In this document: in pieces, positions 7,808 to 16,844 of the stretch
Position numbering within the stretch: the stretch's first letter is position 1
How the letters are laid out: every line of letters starts with the position of its first letter
NCBI GenBank assembly: GCA_018434685.1
Contig: JAHDOV010000004.1
Span: forward strand, 536,808-600,807
Direction: 5' to 3'
Length of the DNA stretch: 64,000 nucleotides
From: Deltaproteobacteria bacterium
GTDB lineage: Bacteria > Desulfobacterota > Desulfomonilia > UBA1062
Notes under the pieces: generated by a model
Told to the model about the DNA's origin: nothing
Database searches by the model: none
What the model saw: the letters and a program-made list of their open reading frames with translations, nothing else
Position numbers and translations under genes: made by a program

Positions 7808-8881
7808 ATGGCTCTCGAGCAGCGCCTTGGTGCAGGTGCCCTGTGCCGGGCGATCATCGATGCGCTGATGGCCTTTGAGAAGGTCCAGCGGGCATTTCAT
7901 CCCCTGCTGATTTCCAGGCTGCACGAGCGGCTCATCCCCCTTGTGGGGCCTCTGGAAAAGGCCTTGTTCGATATCGGCTCCACGGGTGAGACCCTGGACT
8001 CCGGCGCCCTGAGGCGCGCCGCTCATCTGATCATCGAGGCCGTGAACCTCTTCGGCCGGTCCGAAGATATCCGGCAGGGGATGGTCAATGCCCTGAGGGC
8101 CAGCCGGAAGGTCTGCCGCGCCCAGGAGATGGTCTATCCTCTCAGGAGCGAGTTCCCGCTCATCAACGGGTTTTTTCTGGAACCTCAGGTCCGGGACACG
8201 GCGGACAGACTCGATCCCGTGAGAACAGTCAGTGATGATCCGGTCGGCATAGAGCATACCGGTCTCGATGGCGAGATGTATGCCCGGGCAGGTTCTTCGC
8301 TCTACGTGCCTGAATCATACGACGGCTCACCCGGCTGGCCGCTTGTGGTTGCGCTTCACGGCGGGTTCGGACACGGCCGGGATTTCCTCTGGACATGGCT
8401 GAGGGAGGCCAGGAGCAGGCGGTTCATCCTCCTGGCACCGAATTCGGGCGGGGAGACATGGTCTCTCGGCAGACCGGAAGTGGATCTCGAACCCCTGGTA
8501 AGGACGGTTGGTGACCTGGTGAGGCGATACCGGGTGGATGAGGGGCGCATCCTGCTGACCGGGATGTCGGACGGTGCGACCTTTGCCCTCCTGTGCTGCC
8601 TGCGCGGACAGACCCCCTTTACCGCGTGTGCGCCCGTATCGGGCGTGCTCGCATCCCCTGACCTTCCCCGGCTGACAGGCCGGCGCATATTCTGGGTTCA
8701 TGGCGCACACGACTGGATGTTCCCGGCAGAGCGGGCCATACAGGGAAGCCGGGTCCTCAGCGAGGCCGGGGCAGACGTGACGCTGCGGATCATCCAGGAC
8801 CTCGCCCACGCATATCCCCGGGAGGAGAACGATGCTGTCCTCGCGTGGTTCGATCCCTCTCTGTCTCTGGCCAGGCACTGA
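7808..8881 (+). CDS. Alpha/beta-hydrolase, carboxylesterase/phospholipase type
   Basis: The C-terminal half is an alpha/beta-hydrolase: an oxyanion segment PLVVALHGGFGHG, nucleophile elbow GMSDG, acid residue in WVHGAHDWMFP and catalytic histidine in DLAHAYP. This arrangement resembles PHB-depolymerase/LpqC-type and phospholipase/carboxylesterase proteins. The N-terminal about 130 residues are helical and unassigned. No signal peptide is visible, so it is probably cytoplasmic. The ATG at 7808 is preferred; a GTG at 7757 would add 17 low-complexity residues. It follows the lipoprotein gene on the same strand. Confidence 0.8.
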   Translation: MALEQRLGAGALCRAIIDALMAFEKVQRAFHPLLISRLHERLIPLVGPLEKALFDIGSTGETLDSGALRRAAHLIIEAVNLFGRSEDIRQGMVNALRASRKVCRAQEMVYPLRSEFPLINGFFLEPQVRDTADRLDPVRTVSDDPVGIEHTGLDGEMYARAGSSLYVPESYDGSPGWPLVVALHGGFGHGRDFLWTWLREARSRRFILLAPNSGGETWSLGRPEVDLEPLVRTVGDLVRRYRVDEGRILLTGMSDGATFALLCCLRGQTPFTACAPVSGVLASPDLPRLTGRRIFWVHGAHDWMFPAERAIQGSRVLSEAGADVTLRIIQDLAHAYPREENDAVLAWFDPSLSLARH

Positions 8882-8980
8882 AAACACCAAGCAAATCCCC
8901 AGGCCCTGGTCCCGGCCAGGAGGTTACTGTTAAAATTCCCGGCTCGATGGTCGATAGGTACATATCGAGGGAAGACATTC

Positions 8981-9511
8981 ATGAGACAGAAGAGCCTGAT
9001 CCCTGTGCTGCTTTTTTTCGCGCTTGTTGCCGGTTGTGCCACTTCGCAGCAGGTGAGGACCATGGAGGTAACCGGGTATTGCAACTGTTCACAGTGCTGC
9101 GGCTGGGAGCGGGGAAGCTGGACGTATCTCAAGCTGGATGTATGGAACAGGTACATAAGTGCCGGCAAGAACGAAGGCGAGCCGTATACCGGCAGGACTG
9201 CCAGCGGGACGAAACCCCACACTCCCCACCCGGGGCTCTTTTCCCTGGACAGCGTGCAAAAGCCGTGGATGATTCCGGTGCGCATAGCATTTTTCCCCTG
9301 GCTGCTGCTCCCCAGGGACGGCACGCTCGCGGCCGACACGAGGTACTATCCCTTCGGGACCCGCATGTATGTCCCGGGCTATGGGTGGGGCAGTGTGGAA
9401 GACCGGGGATCGGCCATAAAAGGGCCGAAACGCCTCGATCTTTATTACGGCTCCCACAGCGATGCCCTGAACTGGGGGCGGCGCAAGGTCGGCGTGCGTA
9501 TCGAGCAGTAG
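8981..9511 (+). CDS. 3D-domain lipoprotein (double-psi beta-barrel)
   Basis: The N-terminus MRQKSLIPVLLFFALVAGC is a lipoprotein signal with the lipid cysteine at about residue 19. The body shows the 3D domain: VTGYCNCSQCCGW, TASG, then a tyrosine-rich YYPFGTRMYVPGYGW, EDRGSAIKG and RLDLYYGSHSDALNWG. The conserved aspartates that name the domain (D in the AADT segment, in EDRG and in RLDLY) are present. The domain occurs in MltA-type lytic transglycosylases and Rpf/YuiC-type cell-wall proteins, so peptidoglycan cleavage in the periplasm is the likely role. GAGGGAAG precedes the ATG. Confidence 0.88.
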   Translation: MRQKSLIPVLLFFALVAGCATSQQVRTMEVTGYCNCSQCCGWERGSWTYLKLDVWNRYISAGKNEGEPYTGRTASGTKPHTPHPGLFSLDSVQKPWMIPVRIAFFPWLLLPRDGTLAADTRYYPFGTRMYVPGYGWGSVEDRGSAIKGPKRLDLYYGSHSDALNWGRRKVGVRIEQ

Positions 9512-9601
9512 AGACGATGCGCACCCGTTCAGCACAGGTCATATCGTACGCATACCTGAGCAAAGGCTATCATTTTTCCCTGATTCCCTGTATAACAGGG
9601 T

Positions 9602-10219
9602 ATGGCTGACCAACAGTCCATACCTCCCCTCCAGGACGACAGCGGCAGGCGTGCGGTGATGGTACCCGTTATGCACCATCCGGGGCGCCACTGTGCCAGC
9701 ACCGGGATCTGCAATCTCATGAATTTTCACGGCATCAAGTGGAGTGAGGCCCTGTGCTTCGGCATCGGGGCAGGCCTCGGCATCTGGTACCTCGACCTTG
9801 CGGGGCCATCCCCGAGCCGGCTCGTCCATGTGCGCTCGGCAGACATCGAGCAGCAGTTCTTCAGACAGATCGGCTGTGCGTCTGACTGGGAAGAATTCGA
9901 TGATCCCGAAGAGGCCGAACAGGCGCTGTGCACCAGGCTGGAGCAGGGCCGCCCTGCCATCATCAGGACGGATATATTTCATCTTCCCTACTACGGTTCC
10001 AGCACCCATTTCCCCGGGCACGTGATCACCGTATGGGGCTACCATGAAGCCAAGAGGGTCTTTTTCCTCACCGATACCGAACGAGAGGAACTGCTCGAGG
10101 TGGGGTTTGAAGACCTTTCCAGTGCGCGCTTTTCCAGCGGGGGATTGTTCGATATGAAGGGGAACATGCTCGCCCCGGGCACACTCCCTGTGCCGGATGA
10201 TATGCCCGGTCGGGCTTGA
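9602..10219 (+). CDS. BtrH N-terminal/DUF4872-like protein, probably truncated by a frameshift
   Basis: Residues 25-70 match the BtrH N-terminal peptidase-like domain (RHCASTGICNLMNFHG, WSEALCFGIGAGLG), and residues 95-180 continue into DUF4872 (GHVITVWGYHEAKRVFFLTD). The frame stops at 10217-10219 after 205 residues, short of the about 320 expected for such proteins. A second frame directly after it holds sequence resembling the C-terminal end of DUF4872. BtrH-type proteins are acyltransferase/peptidase-like enzymes of secondary metabolism. The gene is likely damaged or split. Confidence 0.65.
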   Translation: MADQQSIPPLQDDSGRRAVMVPVMHHPGRHCASTGICNLMNFHGIKWSEALCFGIGAGLGIWYLDLAGPSPSRLVHVRSADIEQQFFRQIGCASDWEEFDDPEEAEQALCTRLEQGRPAIIRTDIFHLPYYGSSTHFPGHVITVWGYHEAKRVFFLTDTEREELLEVGFEDLSSARFSSGGLFDMKGNMLAPGTLPVPDDMPGRA

Positions 10220-10382
10220 CGAACAGATGCGCGAACTCGGCCTGGCCTGGCAGGATCTGGCCATGACCCTGAAGGAGGCCTCCGAGGGGACGACAGCGGA
10301 CTGCAGGGCGGTCTCTGAGCAGCTGCGGGTCGTCTGCGGCAGGGAAGCGGCCTATCATGCAGATGCCCTCTGCCTTGGGTGA
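10197..10382 (+). pseudogene. Out-of-frame C-terminal fragment of the DUF4872 gene
   Basis: This 61-codon frame overlaps the end of the preceding gene by 23 bases in a different frame. It reads LGLAWQDLAMTLKEASE and later SEQLRVVCGREAAYHADAL, similar to the helical C-terminal tail of DUF4872 proteins (W--LA--L--A-E and L--I---E--). The middle of the expected domain is missing, so a deletion plus frameshift is more likely than a simple one-base slip. It has no convincing ribosome-binding site of its own. Confidence 0.45.
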
Positions 10383-10445
10383 ATATCACCGGGATCGTGA
10401 TCGGGCAGGTGTGCGGTGAGCGTTTCGTGAGGCGCGGTGCTCTCT

Positions 10446-10700
10446 ATGAACTATGAACGGATCCAGGTGACCTGTTTGGATGAAACCTCCAGCGAACGCC
10501 CGATCTCGTTCGTGTACCGGGGGAGACGCCTTGAGATCGTGGAGATCACCGACCGCTGGTACGAGGGGGGCGGCAGCCTGTGCAGCCCCGGCCTGAACTA
10601 CTTCAGGGTCCGCACCGATGCGGAGGGTGAGTTCATCCTCCGGTACAACGCGCTGTTCGATGCCTGGGCCCTGCTCATTCCCGATCGTGCTGAGAGATGA
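10446..10700 (+). CDS. DUF6504-like small protein
   Basis: The 84-residue protein has the pattern of small DUF6504-type proteins: RPISFVYRGRRLEIVEITDRW, then a central FRVRTDAEGEFILRY and a final DAWALL. These are uncharacterised cytoplasmic proteins. The ATG at 10446 is chosen; a GTG at 10437 is in frame. GAGGCG lies a little upstream. It sits between the broken DUF4872 gene and a short asparaginase gene. Confidence 0.6.
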   Translation: MNYERIQVTCLDETSSERPISFVYRGRRLEIVEITDRWYEGGGSLCSPGLNYFRVRTDAEGEFILRYNALFDAWALLIPDRAER

Positions 10701-10792
10701 GCGTTCGGTTTCAGTTGCAAACACATGCGTAGTCGGTGCTATAAGAGAACTGGTGGCCCGGGGAAGATATTCCAGGCCTGGGAGCGTACTGT

Positions 10793-11275
10793 ATGAAGAT
10801 AAAGTTTTTCGCGGTCGGCGGCACGATCGACAAGGTGTATTTCGATCAGAAAAGCACCTACAAGGTAGGTGAACCAGGGGTTCATGATATATTGAAAGAG
10901 GCGAACGTGACGTTTGAGTACGAGTGCGAGTCCATCATGCACAAGGACAGCCTCGACATGACCAGGAAAGACCGGAAAGTGGTGCATGACCGGATAAAGG
11001 CCGATGGGAACCGGTATATCATCGTGACCCACGGCACGGATACCATGGTGGAGACCGCCAGGGTGCTGCAGGCAATCCCGGACAAGGTGATCGTGCTCAC
11101 CGGCTCCATGCAGCCGGCCCGGTTCAAGGCGAGCGATGCGGAATTCAACATCGGAACGGCCGTGGCTGCGGTTCAGACATTACCCCCCGGGGTCTACATT
11201 GCCATGAACGGGCAGATCTTCGAGCCCGGGAAGGTGAAGAAGAACTGGGAGCAAAACCGGTTTGAAGAGATCTGA
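10793..11275 (+). CDS. Short asparaginase-family protein (N-terminal domain only)
   Basis: The protein has both threonine motifs of L-asparaginases, VGGTIDKVYF at residues 8-17 and THGTDTM at about 82-88, and the segment VLTGSMQPAR. It is only 160 residues long, whereas classical enzymes have about 330, so the C-terminal domain is absent. No signal peptide is present. Short one-domain members are known in proteobacteria. Whether this one hydrolyses asparagine or another amide is uncertain. GGGAG precedes the ATG. Confidence 0.85.
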   Translation: MKIKFFAVGGTIDKVYFDQKSTYKVGEPGVHDILKEANVTFEYECESIMHKDSLDMTRKDRKVVHDRIKADGNRYIIVTHGTDTMVETARVLQAIPDKVIVLTGSMQPARFKASDAEFNIGTAVAAVQTLPPGVYIAMNGQIFEPGKVKKNWEQNRFEEI

Positions 11276-11350
11276 TCACGGTGCCTACAGTGGAGCAGGG
11301 TTCTCTGCCGGGATGCCGGCACCCTCAGGGAACAGGGGAATAAGAACGCG

Positions 11351-11986
11351 TTGACCATCCTGGCGACCATCTTTGCCTCTTCCTTTGTCCTTGCCCTTTC
11401 AGGCGCCATGATGCCGGGGCCCCTCCTGAGCATAACCATCAGCGAGACCCCGCGCAGGGGAATCATGACAGGCCCTGTGCTCATTGTCGGACACGCCCTG
11501 CTGGAGCTGGCAATGGTTGCAGCGCTCCTGCTCGGCCTGGCACCGTTTCTCAACAGGGACGCAGTCTTTGTCGTGATCGCCTGTGCCGGGGCCGCGATCC
11601 TGTTGTGGATGTCCATCGGCATGTTCCGATCGCTCCCCGCGCTGAGGCTTGATCTCGATGTGGAAGGAGCCCCCAGCACAAACCTTGTCATAACCGGTAT
11701 CCTCCTGAGCCTCGCGAATCCCTACTGGTTCGTCTGGTGGGCAACCGTCGGGCTCGGCTATATCCTGTACTGCAGGGGGTTCGGGCTCCTGGGCGTCAGC
11801 GCGTTCTTCGCCGGTCATATCACGGCCGACCTGGCCTGGTACGGGGCTGTCTCGCTGGCCCTGGGCAAGGGGAGCCATCTCCTGAGCGACACGGCCTACC
11901 GGGCAATTATCGGGGTGTGTGCCGGCATCCTCGTTGTTTTTGCCTGCGTCTTCGCCTATGCCGGCTTGAACAGGATCATCGGCTGA
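11351..11986 (+). CDS. LysE/RhtB family exporter
   Basis: This hydrophobic protein of 211 residues with about six membrane segments carries the family N-terminal signature ALSGAMMPGPLLSITISETPRRG and the later LSLANPYWFVWWATVG. LysE-family proteins export amino acids or related small molecules from the cytoplasm. The TTG at 11351 is used because it keeps the complete first membrane helix, with AGGGGAATAAG upstream; the first ATG, at 11408, would truncate it. Substrate unknown. Confidence 0.88.
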   Translation: MTILATIFASSFVLALSGAMMPGPLLSITISETPRRGIMTGPVLIVGHALLELAMVAALLLGLAPFLNRDAVFVVIACAGAAILLWMSIGMFRSLPALRLDLDVEGAPSTNLVITGILLSLANPYWFVWWATVGLGYILYCRGFGLLGVSAFFAGHITADLAWYGAVSLALGKGSHLLSDTAYRAIIGVCAGILVVFACVFAYAGLNRIIG

Positions 11987-12173
11987 CCGGATCTTCCTCG
12001 CTGTTTGTCCATGAACGGGCCGTGTTTTCGTGATGGTGTGTCCCCTTCAGTGGGCGTAGAGGTCCACCCAGCTCAGAAAAGGCCGTGCTCTCTGGATACC
12101 GCAGGTGCGGATTCTTATATTATACCTTGTGGTGCCACAAACGGTTTCTTGTGCACAGGAAGGAGGGTCGGCT

Positions 12174-13079
12174 ATGTCGGAACGGGCACGGGCAATGGTG
12201 ATGGCCTCGTTTGCGGGAGATTCCCTTGCTTTGGGGGTCCACTGGATCTATTCCACGAGAAGGATCGCCGAAGAGTTCGGCCGCGTCGAGACCTTCTTGG
12301 AGCCGCAGGCAGATTCGTACCACTCCGCAAAGGACAGGGGCGATTTCACCCACTATGGCGACCAGACCCTGGTCCTGCTGCAGTCGCTTGCCGCCAGGAA
12401 GGCCTTTGACCTGGAGGACTTCTCGCTTCGCTGGAAAGGCCTCTTCGAGCATTATCCGGGCTACTATGACGAGGCGACGAAAGGAACGCTGAGCAACTTC
12501 TCACGCGGTGATAGCCCTGCAGCATCGGGTTCGTCTTCGGACGATATCGCTGGTGCCGCACGGATCGCCCCGCTCGTGTACTGCCTGGAAACAGATCTGG
12601 AAACCCTTGTGCGCTCAGCCAGGACCCAGACAGCCATGACGCACGCAGACCCAGACACGGTGAGGGCGAGCGAATTCTTTGCACGCCTCGCCCAGGAGGT
12701 GCTCGGAGGTGCATCTCCCGTGGCCTCGTGCATCGGCATAGCACGGGACCACTTCCTCGAGACCCCCCTGGCAGCCTGGGTCGACGAGGGCCTCGCATCG
12801 ATCGGCGACGAGAGTGTCGCTGCCATAAAGAGGTTCGGTCAGAGCTGTCACACGCCCTATGCATTCCCCGGGATAATCCATCTCATTGCCCGCTATGAGA
12901 CCGACCTGAAAGAGGCGCTGGTCCAGGCTGTCATGTCAGGAGGGGATTCCGCTGCCAGGGGCATGCTCGTCGGCATGGTTTTGGGTGCACATCTGGGGAT
13001 GGATGCCCTGCCCCAGGAGTGGATCTCCTCCATGAAGAAGGCCGGTCAGATCCTGTCCCTGCTGGAAAATCTCGGTTGA
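12174..13079 (+). CDS. ADP-ribosylglycohydrolase-fold protein, J1-crystallin-like
   Basis: The 301-residue all-helical protein has the family start ASFAGDSLALGVHWIY, a central GDFTHYGDQTLVLLQSL, and SDDIAGAARIAPLVY. In classical DraG/ARH enzymes the second motif is a TDDT metal site. Here it reads HYGDQT, as in the J1-crystallin-like branch, so ADP-ribosyl hydrolase activity is uncertain. A strong AGGAAGGAGG lies just before ATG 12174. No ADP-ribosyltransferase gene is visible nearby. Confidence 0.8.
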   Translation: MSERARAMVMASFAGDSLALGVHWIYSTRRIAEEFGRVETFLEPQADSYHSAKDRGDFTHYGDQTLVLLQSLAARKAFDLEDFSLRWKGLFEHYPGYYDEATKGTLSNFSRGDSPAASGSSSDDIAGAARIAPLVYCLETDLETLVRSARTQTAMTHADPDTVRASEFFARLAQEVLGGASPVASCIGIARDHFLETPLAAWVDEGLASIGDESVAAIKRFGQSCHTPYAFPGIIHLIARYETDLKEALVQAVMSGGDSAARGMLVGMVLGAHLGMDALPQEWISSMKKAGQILSLLENLG

Positions 13080-13174
13080 TCTGTCTGCAGGGATGATTCA
13101 GTGAATCATGAAGGGTTGCGACACATGAGGTAGTGCTGGTGAAGGTATGAAGTCCGGACGGGAGCCGATATTTC

Positions 13175-14530
13175 ATGAGAGATGACTACGACCTGACGAA
13201 AAGACCCATTCCCGGCCTGATCAGAAAGATCGCCATCCCTGCCAGTGTGGGCTTCTTCTTCAACACCATGTTCAACGTGGTGGATACGTTCTACGGGGGC
13301 ATGATCTCAACCCAGACCCTGGCAGCCCTGTCCCTGTCCTTTCCCCTCTTTTTCCTGATCATTGCAGTGGGTAGCGGCATCGCCACAGGGGCCACGGCAC
13401 TGATAGCCAACTCCTACGGGGCGGGGGATCTCCCCGGTGCCAAGATGTTCGCCATACAGGGGATTGCCTTCGGTGTGCTGGTCTCGCTGGGTCTGACCGC
13501 CCTGGGAATCCATGCATCCCCGTTTCTGTTCGGGGTCCTCGGCGCAACCGGTGAATATCTCATACAGAGCCTTGTGTACATGAATACGATCTTTACCGGC
13601 AGTATCCTGTTCATCGTCAACTACATGCTCAATGCCATACTCAATGCCCTCGGGGACACGAGATCGTTCCGGAACTTCCTTATTTTCGGATTCTTTTTGA
13701 ACATCGCCCTGGATCCCTGGTTTATCTACGGCGGCCTGTTTCTTCCCCCCATGGGGATCACCGGGATCGCACTGGCCACACTCTTGGTGGAGCTCATCGG
13801 GTGCTTGTACCTGGGAATGCGCGTGGCGAAGACAGAGTTGATCTGCGAGAGGTGTTCGCGTGACATCATCCCGAAAACAGGGCCGTTTCGACAGATTGCC
13901 TACCAGGGATTTCCTGCGAGCATAAATCTCATGACTGTGGGGCTGGGCATTTTCATCATTACCTATTACATCAGCATCTTCGGCAAAGAGGCGGTGGCAG
14001 CATATGGGGTTGCAGTCCGGGTGGAACAGATTATCCTCCTGCCGAGCATCGGTCTGAACATCGCCACCATGGCCATTGTTGCCCAGAACAACGGTGCGGG
14101 CCTGTTTGACCGCATCAGACAGACGCTGAACACCGCGCTGAAGTACGGAGGGGTCTGCATGGCGGCAGGCACGGTGATCATGCTGTTCCTCGGTCCCGGG
14201 CTCATGGGAATATTCACCAGAGATCCTGAGGTGATTCAGATCGGATCGCACTACCTGTCCATTGCGGCATTCATCCTGTATGCCTACGTGATCCTGTACG
14301 TGAGCGTGGCAGCACTGCAGGGCGTGAAGAGACCGGGGTTCCCGCTTGTTATAGGCCTGGCCAGGCAGATTGTCTTTCCCCTTATAGTGTTCTCGCTCCT
14401 GGTCCGCATGCTCGATGTGGGTCTGGGAGGCATGTGGTGGGGTATTTTCGGCATAACGTGGTCTGCGGCGGTGATCACGTTTTTCTACACGCAGTATGTT
14501 CTGAAGAAAGTCATGCCGCACACCTTTTAG
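13175..14530 (+). CDS. MATE family multidrug/Na+ efflux transporter
   Basis: This 451-residue protein with about twelve hydrophobic helices starts with LIRKIAIPASVGFFFNTMFNVVDTFYGG, typical of MatE domains, and has the internal second repeat near residues 245-260 (YQGFPASINLMTVGLG). It is an inner-membrane antiporter driven by Na+ or H+. The substrate cannot be predicted. It lies about 95 bases after the ADP-ribosylglycohydrolase-like gene. Confidence 0.92.
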   Translation: MRDDYDLTKRPIPGLIRKIAIPASVGFFFNTMFNVVDTFYGGMISTQTLAALSLSFPLFFLIIAVGSGIATGATALIANSYGAGDLPGAKMFAIQGIAFGVLVSLGLTALGIHASPFLFGVLGATGEYLIQSLVYMNTIFTGSILFIVNYMLNAILNALGDTRSFRNFLIFGFFLNIALDPWFIYGGLFLPPMGITGIALATLLVELIGCLYLGMRVAKTELICERCSRDIIPKTGPFRQIAYQGFPASINLMTVGLGIFIITYYISIFGKEAVAAYGVAVRVEQIILLPSIGLNIATMAIVAQNNGAGLFDRIRQTLNTALKYGGVCMAAGTVIMLFLGPGLMGIFTRDPEVIQIGSHYLSIAAFILYAYVILYVSVAALQGVKRPGFPLVIGLARQIVFPLIVFSLLVRMLDVGLGGMWWGIFGITWSAAVITFFYTQYVLKKVMPHTF

Positions 14531-14605
14531 ACGAGATCCTCATTCACAAGCACGGTCTTTGCTGGTATTCTCTGGTGCCAAGGAAAAATTGTATGAGGTG
14601 CATGT

Positions 14606-15364
14606 ATGAGATCCACGGCAAAGAGGATTTTTGTGGCAGGCGTTGTATTCCTGACAATTGTGTTTATCGGAGTATTTCTCACCATCAATACCCTGGTCCA
14701 CAAGGGCATCGAGACCATCGGCAGCGGCATCACACAGACAGACCTCAAGGTGGATAGCGTACGGATACTGCTGCTTGCGGGTCATGCCGATATGTCGGGG
14801 CTTCTCATCGGTAATCCCACTGGGTACTCGACACCGTACGCCCTGAGTTGTGCAAAGATTGTCATAGATTTCGAGCCGAAATCGGTATTCTCCGATGTTG
14901 TCATCATAAAACAGATTCTCATCGAGGAACCCGAAGTGATGTATGAAGGCTCGCTCAGGGGATCCAACATTCAGGCCATCAGGCGGAACATCGAATCATT
15001 CTCGCCGGCCGGAGAGGGAGGGAATGAAGCGGCACAGAAAGGGGCCGGGAAAAGGGTCGTGATAGAGAGGCTGCGGATCGGGGACGGGCAGATCCATATC
15101 GGTGCGGCTCCCCTTGAGGGTTCAGCAGCAACGATCCAGCTGCCCGAGATCGAGATGAGGGATATCGGCAGAGACACCAACGGGGCGTCACTGTCCGATG
15201 CGGCCTCAGTGGTGTTCGATATCTTCTCCCGCGCGGTCTTCTCCACGGTGTCCGCCTCGGACAGGTTCATGCAGGAAGGTGCGAGGATTCTCGGAGATGC
15301 GGTTTCAAAGGGTGCGGCCAGGATCAGGGACGGCTTCAGGGGAATCATGGAGGGCAAGCAATAA
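14606..15364 (+). CDS. AsmA-like/DUF748-type membrane-anchored protein
   Basis: One N-terminal membrane helix (residues 7-29) is followed by beta-rich sequence with SVRILLLAGHADMSGLLIGNPTGYSTPYAL and KIVIDFEPKSVFSDVVIIKQILIEEPEV. This is the pattern of the AsmA/DUF748 N-terminal domain of envelope proteins. The C-terminal about 70 residues are amphipathic helix. It is shorter (252 aa) than AsmA itself. A role in envelope lipid handling is known for relatives but is only inferred here. GAGGTG precedes the ATG. Confidence 0.62.
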   Translation: MRSTAKRIFVAGVVFLTIVFIGVFLTINTLVHKGIETIGSGITQTDLKVDSVRILLLAGHADMSGLLIGNPTGYSTPYALSCAKIVIDFEPKSVFSDVVIIKQILIEEPEVMYEGSLRGSNIQAIRRNIESFSPAGEGGNEAAQKGAGKRVVIERLRIGDGQIHIGAAPLEGSAATIQLPEIEMRDIGRDTNGASLSDAASVVFDIFSRAVFSTVSASDRFMQEGARILGDAVSKGAARIRDGFRGIMEGKQ

Positions 15365-15480
15365 GCTCTTGTAAATAAATTTGATTTTGATTTAGCTATA
15401 CTTGATAGCCGATTTATGGCATTTTTTTCTTAGCTGGTTGAATACACAATCGTTGTATATAAATATCGCAGGAGGGCACC

Positions 15481-16239
15481 ATGTTGAATGAGAGAAACGA
15501 GGAAGGCATCATCATTGCGGAATTTGACCACGGGAAAGTCAACTCCATTACTCTCGAAACCCTGAGGAAGCTCAAGGGGATCGTGAAGAGGGCCAATGAA
15601 GACGCTTCGATCCGGGGAATCATCCTTACCGGGGCAGGCAGGACCTTCTCAGGCGGATTCGATCTCCCCATGTTCCTGGGGTTCAAGGATGTTGAAGAGG
15701 TCGCTGCCTTTATCCAGGAGGAGGACGAGATCCTCACCGAGCTCTTCATGTGCAGGAAGCCGGTTGTCTCGGCCATAAACGGCCATGCCGTTGCCGGGGG
15801 ACTGATCGTTGCGATGGCCTCGGACTACCGCATCGTGAAGAACCACCCGAAGATCAATCTCGGTATGAGCGAGATCAAGATCGGCCTGCCGCTGTCCATT
15901 GCCCAGTCGGAGATCATGCGCTTCGGGTTTGACAGCAACAAGAGATTCACAGATGTGATGTATTTCGGCAAGATGGTCAATGTGGAAGCAGCCAAACAGC
16001 TCGATCTGGTGGACGAGGTCGTGGAAGAAGCCGAGCTGATGAACAGGGCGAAGAAGATCGTCGCCAAATGGATCGACAATCCGGGCAGGTCGTTCATCAA
16101 ACTCAAAGAGGGTCTCAGGAAGCCCATCGCGGACAGGATCACCAAGAGGCTTGCGGAAGAGGAGTGGCGTGACAGCCTGAACTGCTTCTTCGACAAGGAC
16201 GTGCGGGGGTCTCTGGAATTCGTCATGTCCATGATGTAG
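15481..16239 (+). CDS. Enoyl-CoA hydratase/isomerase family protein
   Basis: The crotonase fold is clear: KVNSITLETLRKL, the oxyanion-hole segments GRTFSGGFDLPMF and INGHAVAGGLIVAMASDYRI, and NLGMSEIKIGLPL, whose Glu fits the first catalytic glutamate. The second hydratase glutamate region (usually GG-Q) is not conserved, so an isomerase or another crotonase reaction is possible. AGGAGGG lies at ideal spacing before the ATG. The upstream 115 bases are A+T-rich and probably hold the promoter (a TATACT at about 15397), with no convincing -35. Confidence 0.88.
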   Translation: MLNERNEEGIIIAEFDHGKVNSITLETLRKLKGIVKRANEDASIRGIILTGAGRTFSGGFDLPMFLGFKDVEEVAAFIQEEDEILTELFMCRKPVVSAINGHAVAGGLIVAMASDYRIVKNHPKINLGMSEIKIGLPLSIAQSEIMRFGFDSNKRFTDVMYFGKMVNVEAAKQLDLVDEVVEEAELMNRAKKIVAKWIDNPGRSFIKLKEGLRKPIADRITKRLAEEEWRDSLNCFFDKDVRGSLEFVMSMM

Positions 16240-16366
16240 GGCAGGAAAGCTGGAGCTGCCGATAGTGTCAGGGGGCGGTGCGTGCTGCTCCCTGAACACG
16301 CAAAAGGCACGACAGAAAACGGTGATCGGGCAAGGGGCTTGATCGGTCACCAGGCATTCGTACGGC

Positions 16367-16792
16367 ATGATAGAGATTACCGACAGGATCTCTCTGGACG
16401 AGAACGACCTCAGCTGGGAATTCGTCCGCTCTTCAGGGCCGGGCGGGCAGAACGTGAACAAGGTGGCAACCGCCGTGCAGCTGCGCTTCGATGCCGCCCA
16501 TGCCCGGGGCCTCCCTCCGGACGTGCGTACCCGGGTCATGGCCCTGGCAGGCAAACGCCTGACCGCCGACGGGGTGCTCATCATCAATGCCCGGCGCTTC
16601 AGAACCCAGGAGAGAAACCGCGGGGATGCCCTCGAGCGCCTCATAGAACTGATTCGGGCTGCAGCGCATCCGCCCAAGAGACGCATCAGCACAAGACCCA
16701 CGGCTGCATCGAAGGAGCGGAGGATCCGGTCCAAGCAGACCCGGGGCGGGATCAAGGAACGCAGGCGTACCGTCCGGTCCGATCCGGACTAG
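16367..16792 (+). CDS. arfB: Alternative ribosome-rescue factor ArfB (peptidyl-tRNA hydrolase)
   Basis: The catalytic loop SSGPGGQNVNK (GGQ motif) lies at about residues 23-33. The length (141 aa) and the basic, unstructured C-terminal tail (SKERRIRSKQTRGGIKERRR region) match ArfB/YaeJ and not a full release factor. ArfB enters the empty mRNA channel of stalled ribosomes with its tail and hydrolyses the peptidyl-tRNA. It is followed 52 bases later by a GNAT gene. Confidence 0.93.
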   Translation: MIEITDRISLDENDLSWEFVRSSGPGGQNVNKVATAVQLRFDAAHARGLPPDVRTRVMALAGKRLTADGVLIINARRFRTQERNRGDALERLIELIRAAAHPPKRRISTRPTAASKERRIRSKQTRGGIKERRRTVRSDPD

Positions 16793-16844
16793 GGACGCAG
16801 CGGTCTTATGCCCCGAACAGGGGGCGCGCCCAGTTCCCAGGAAC

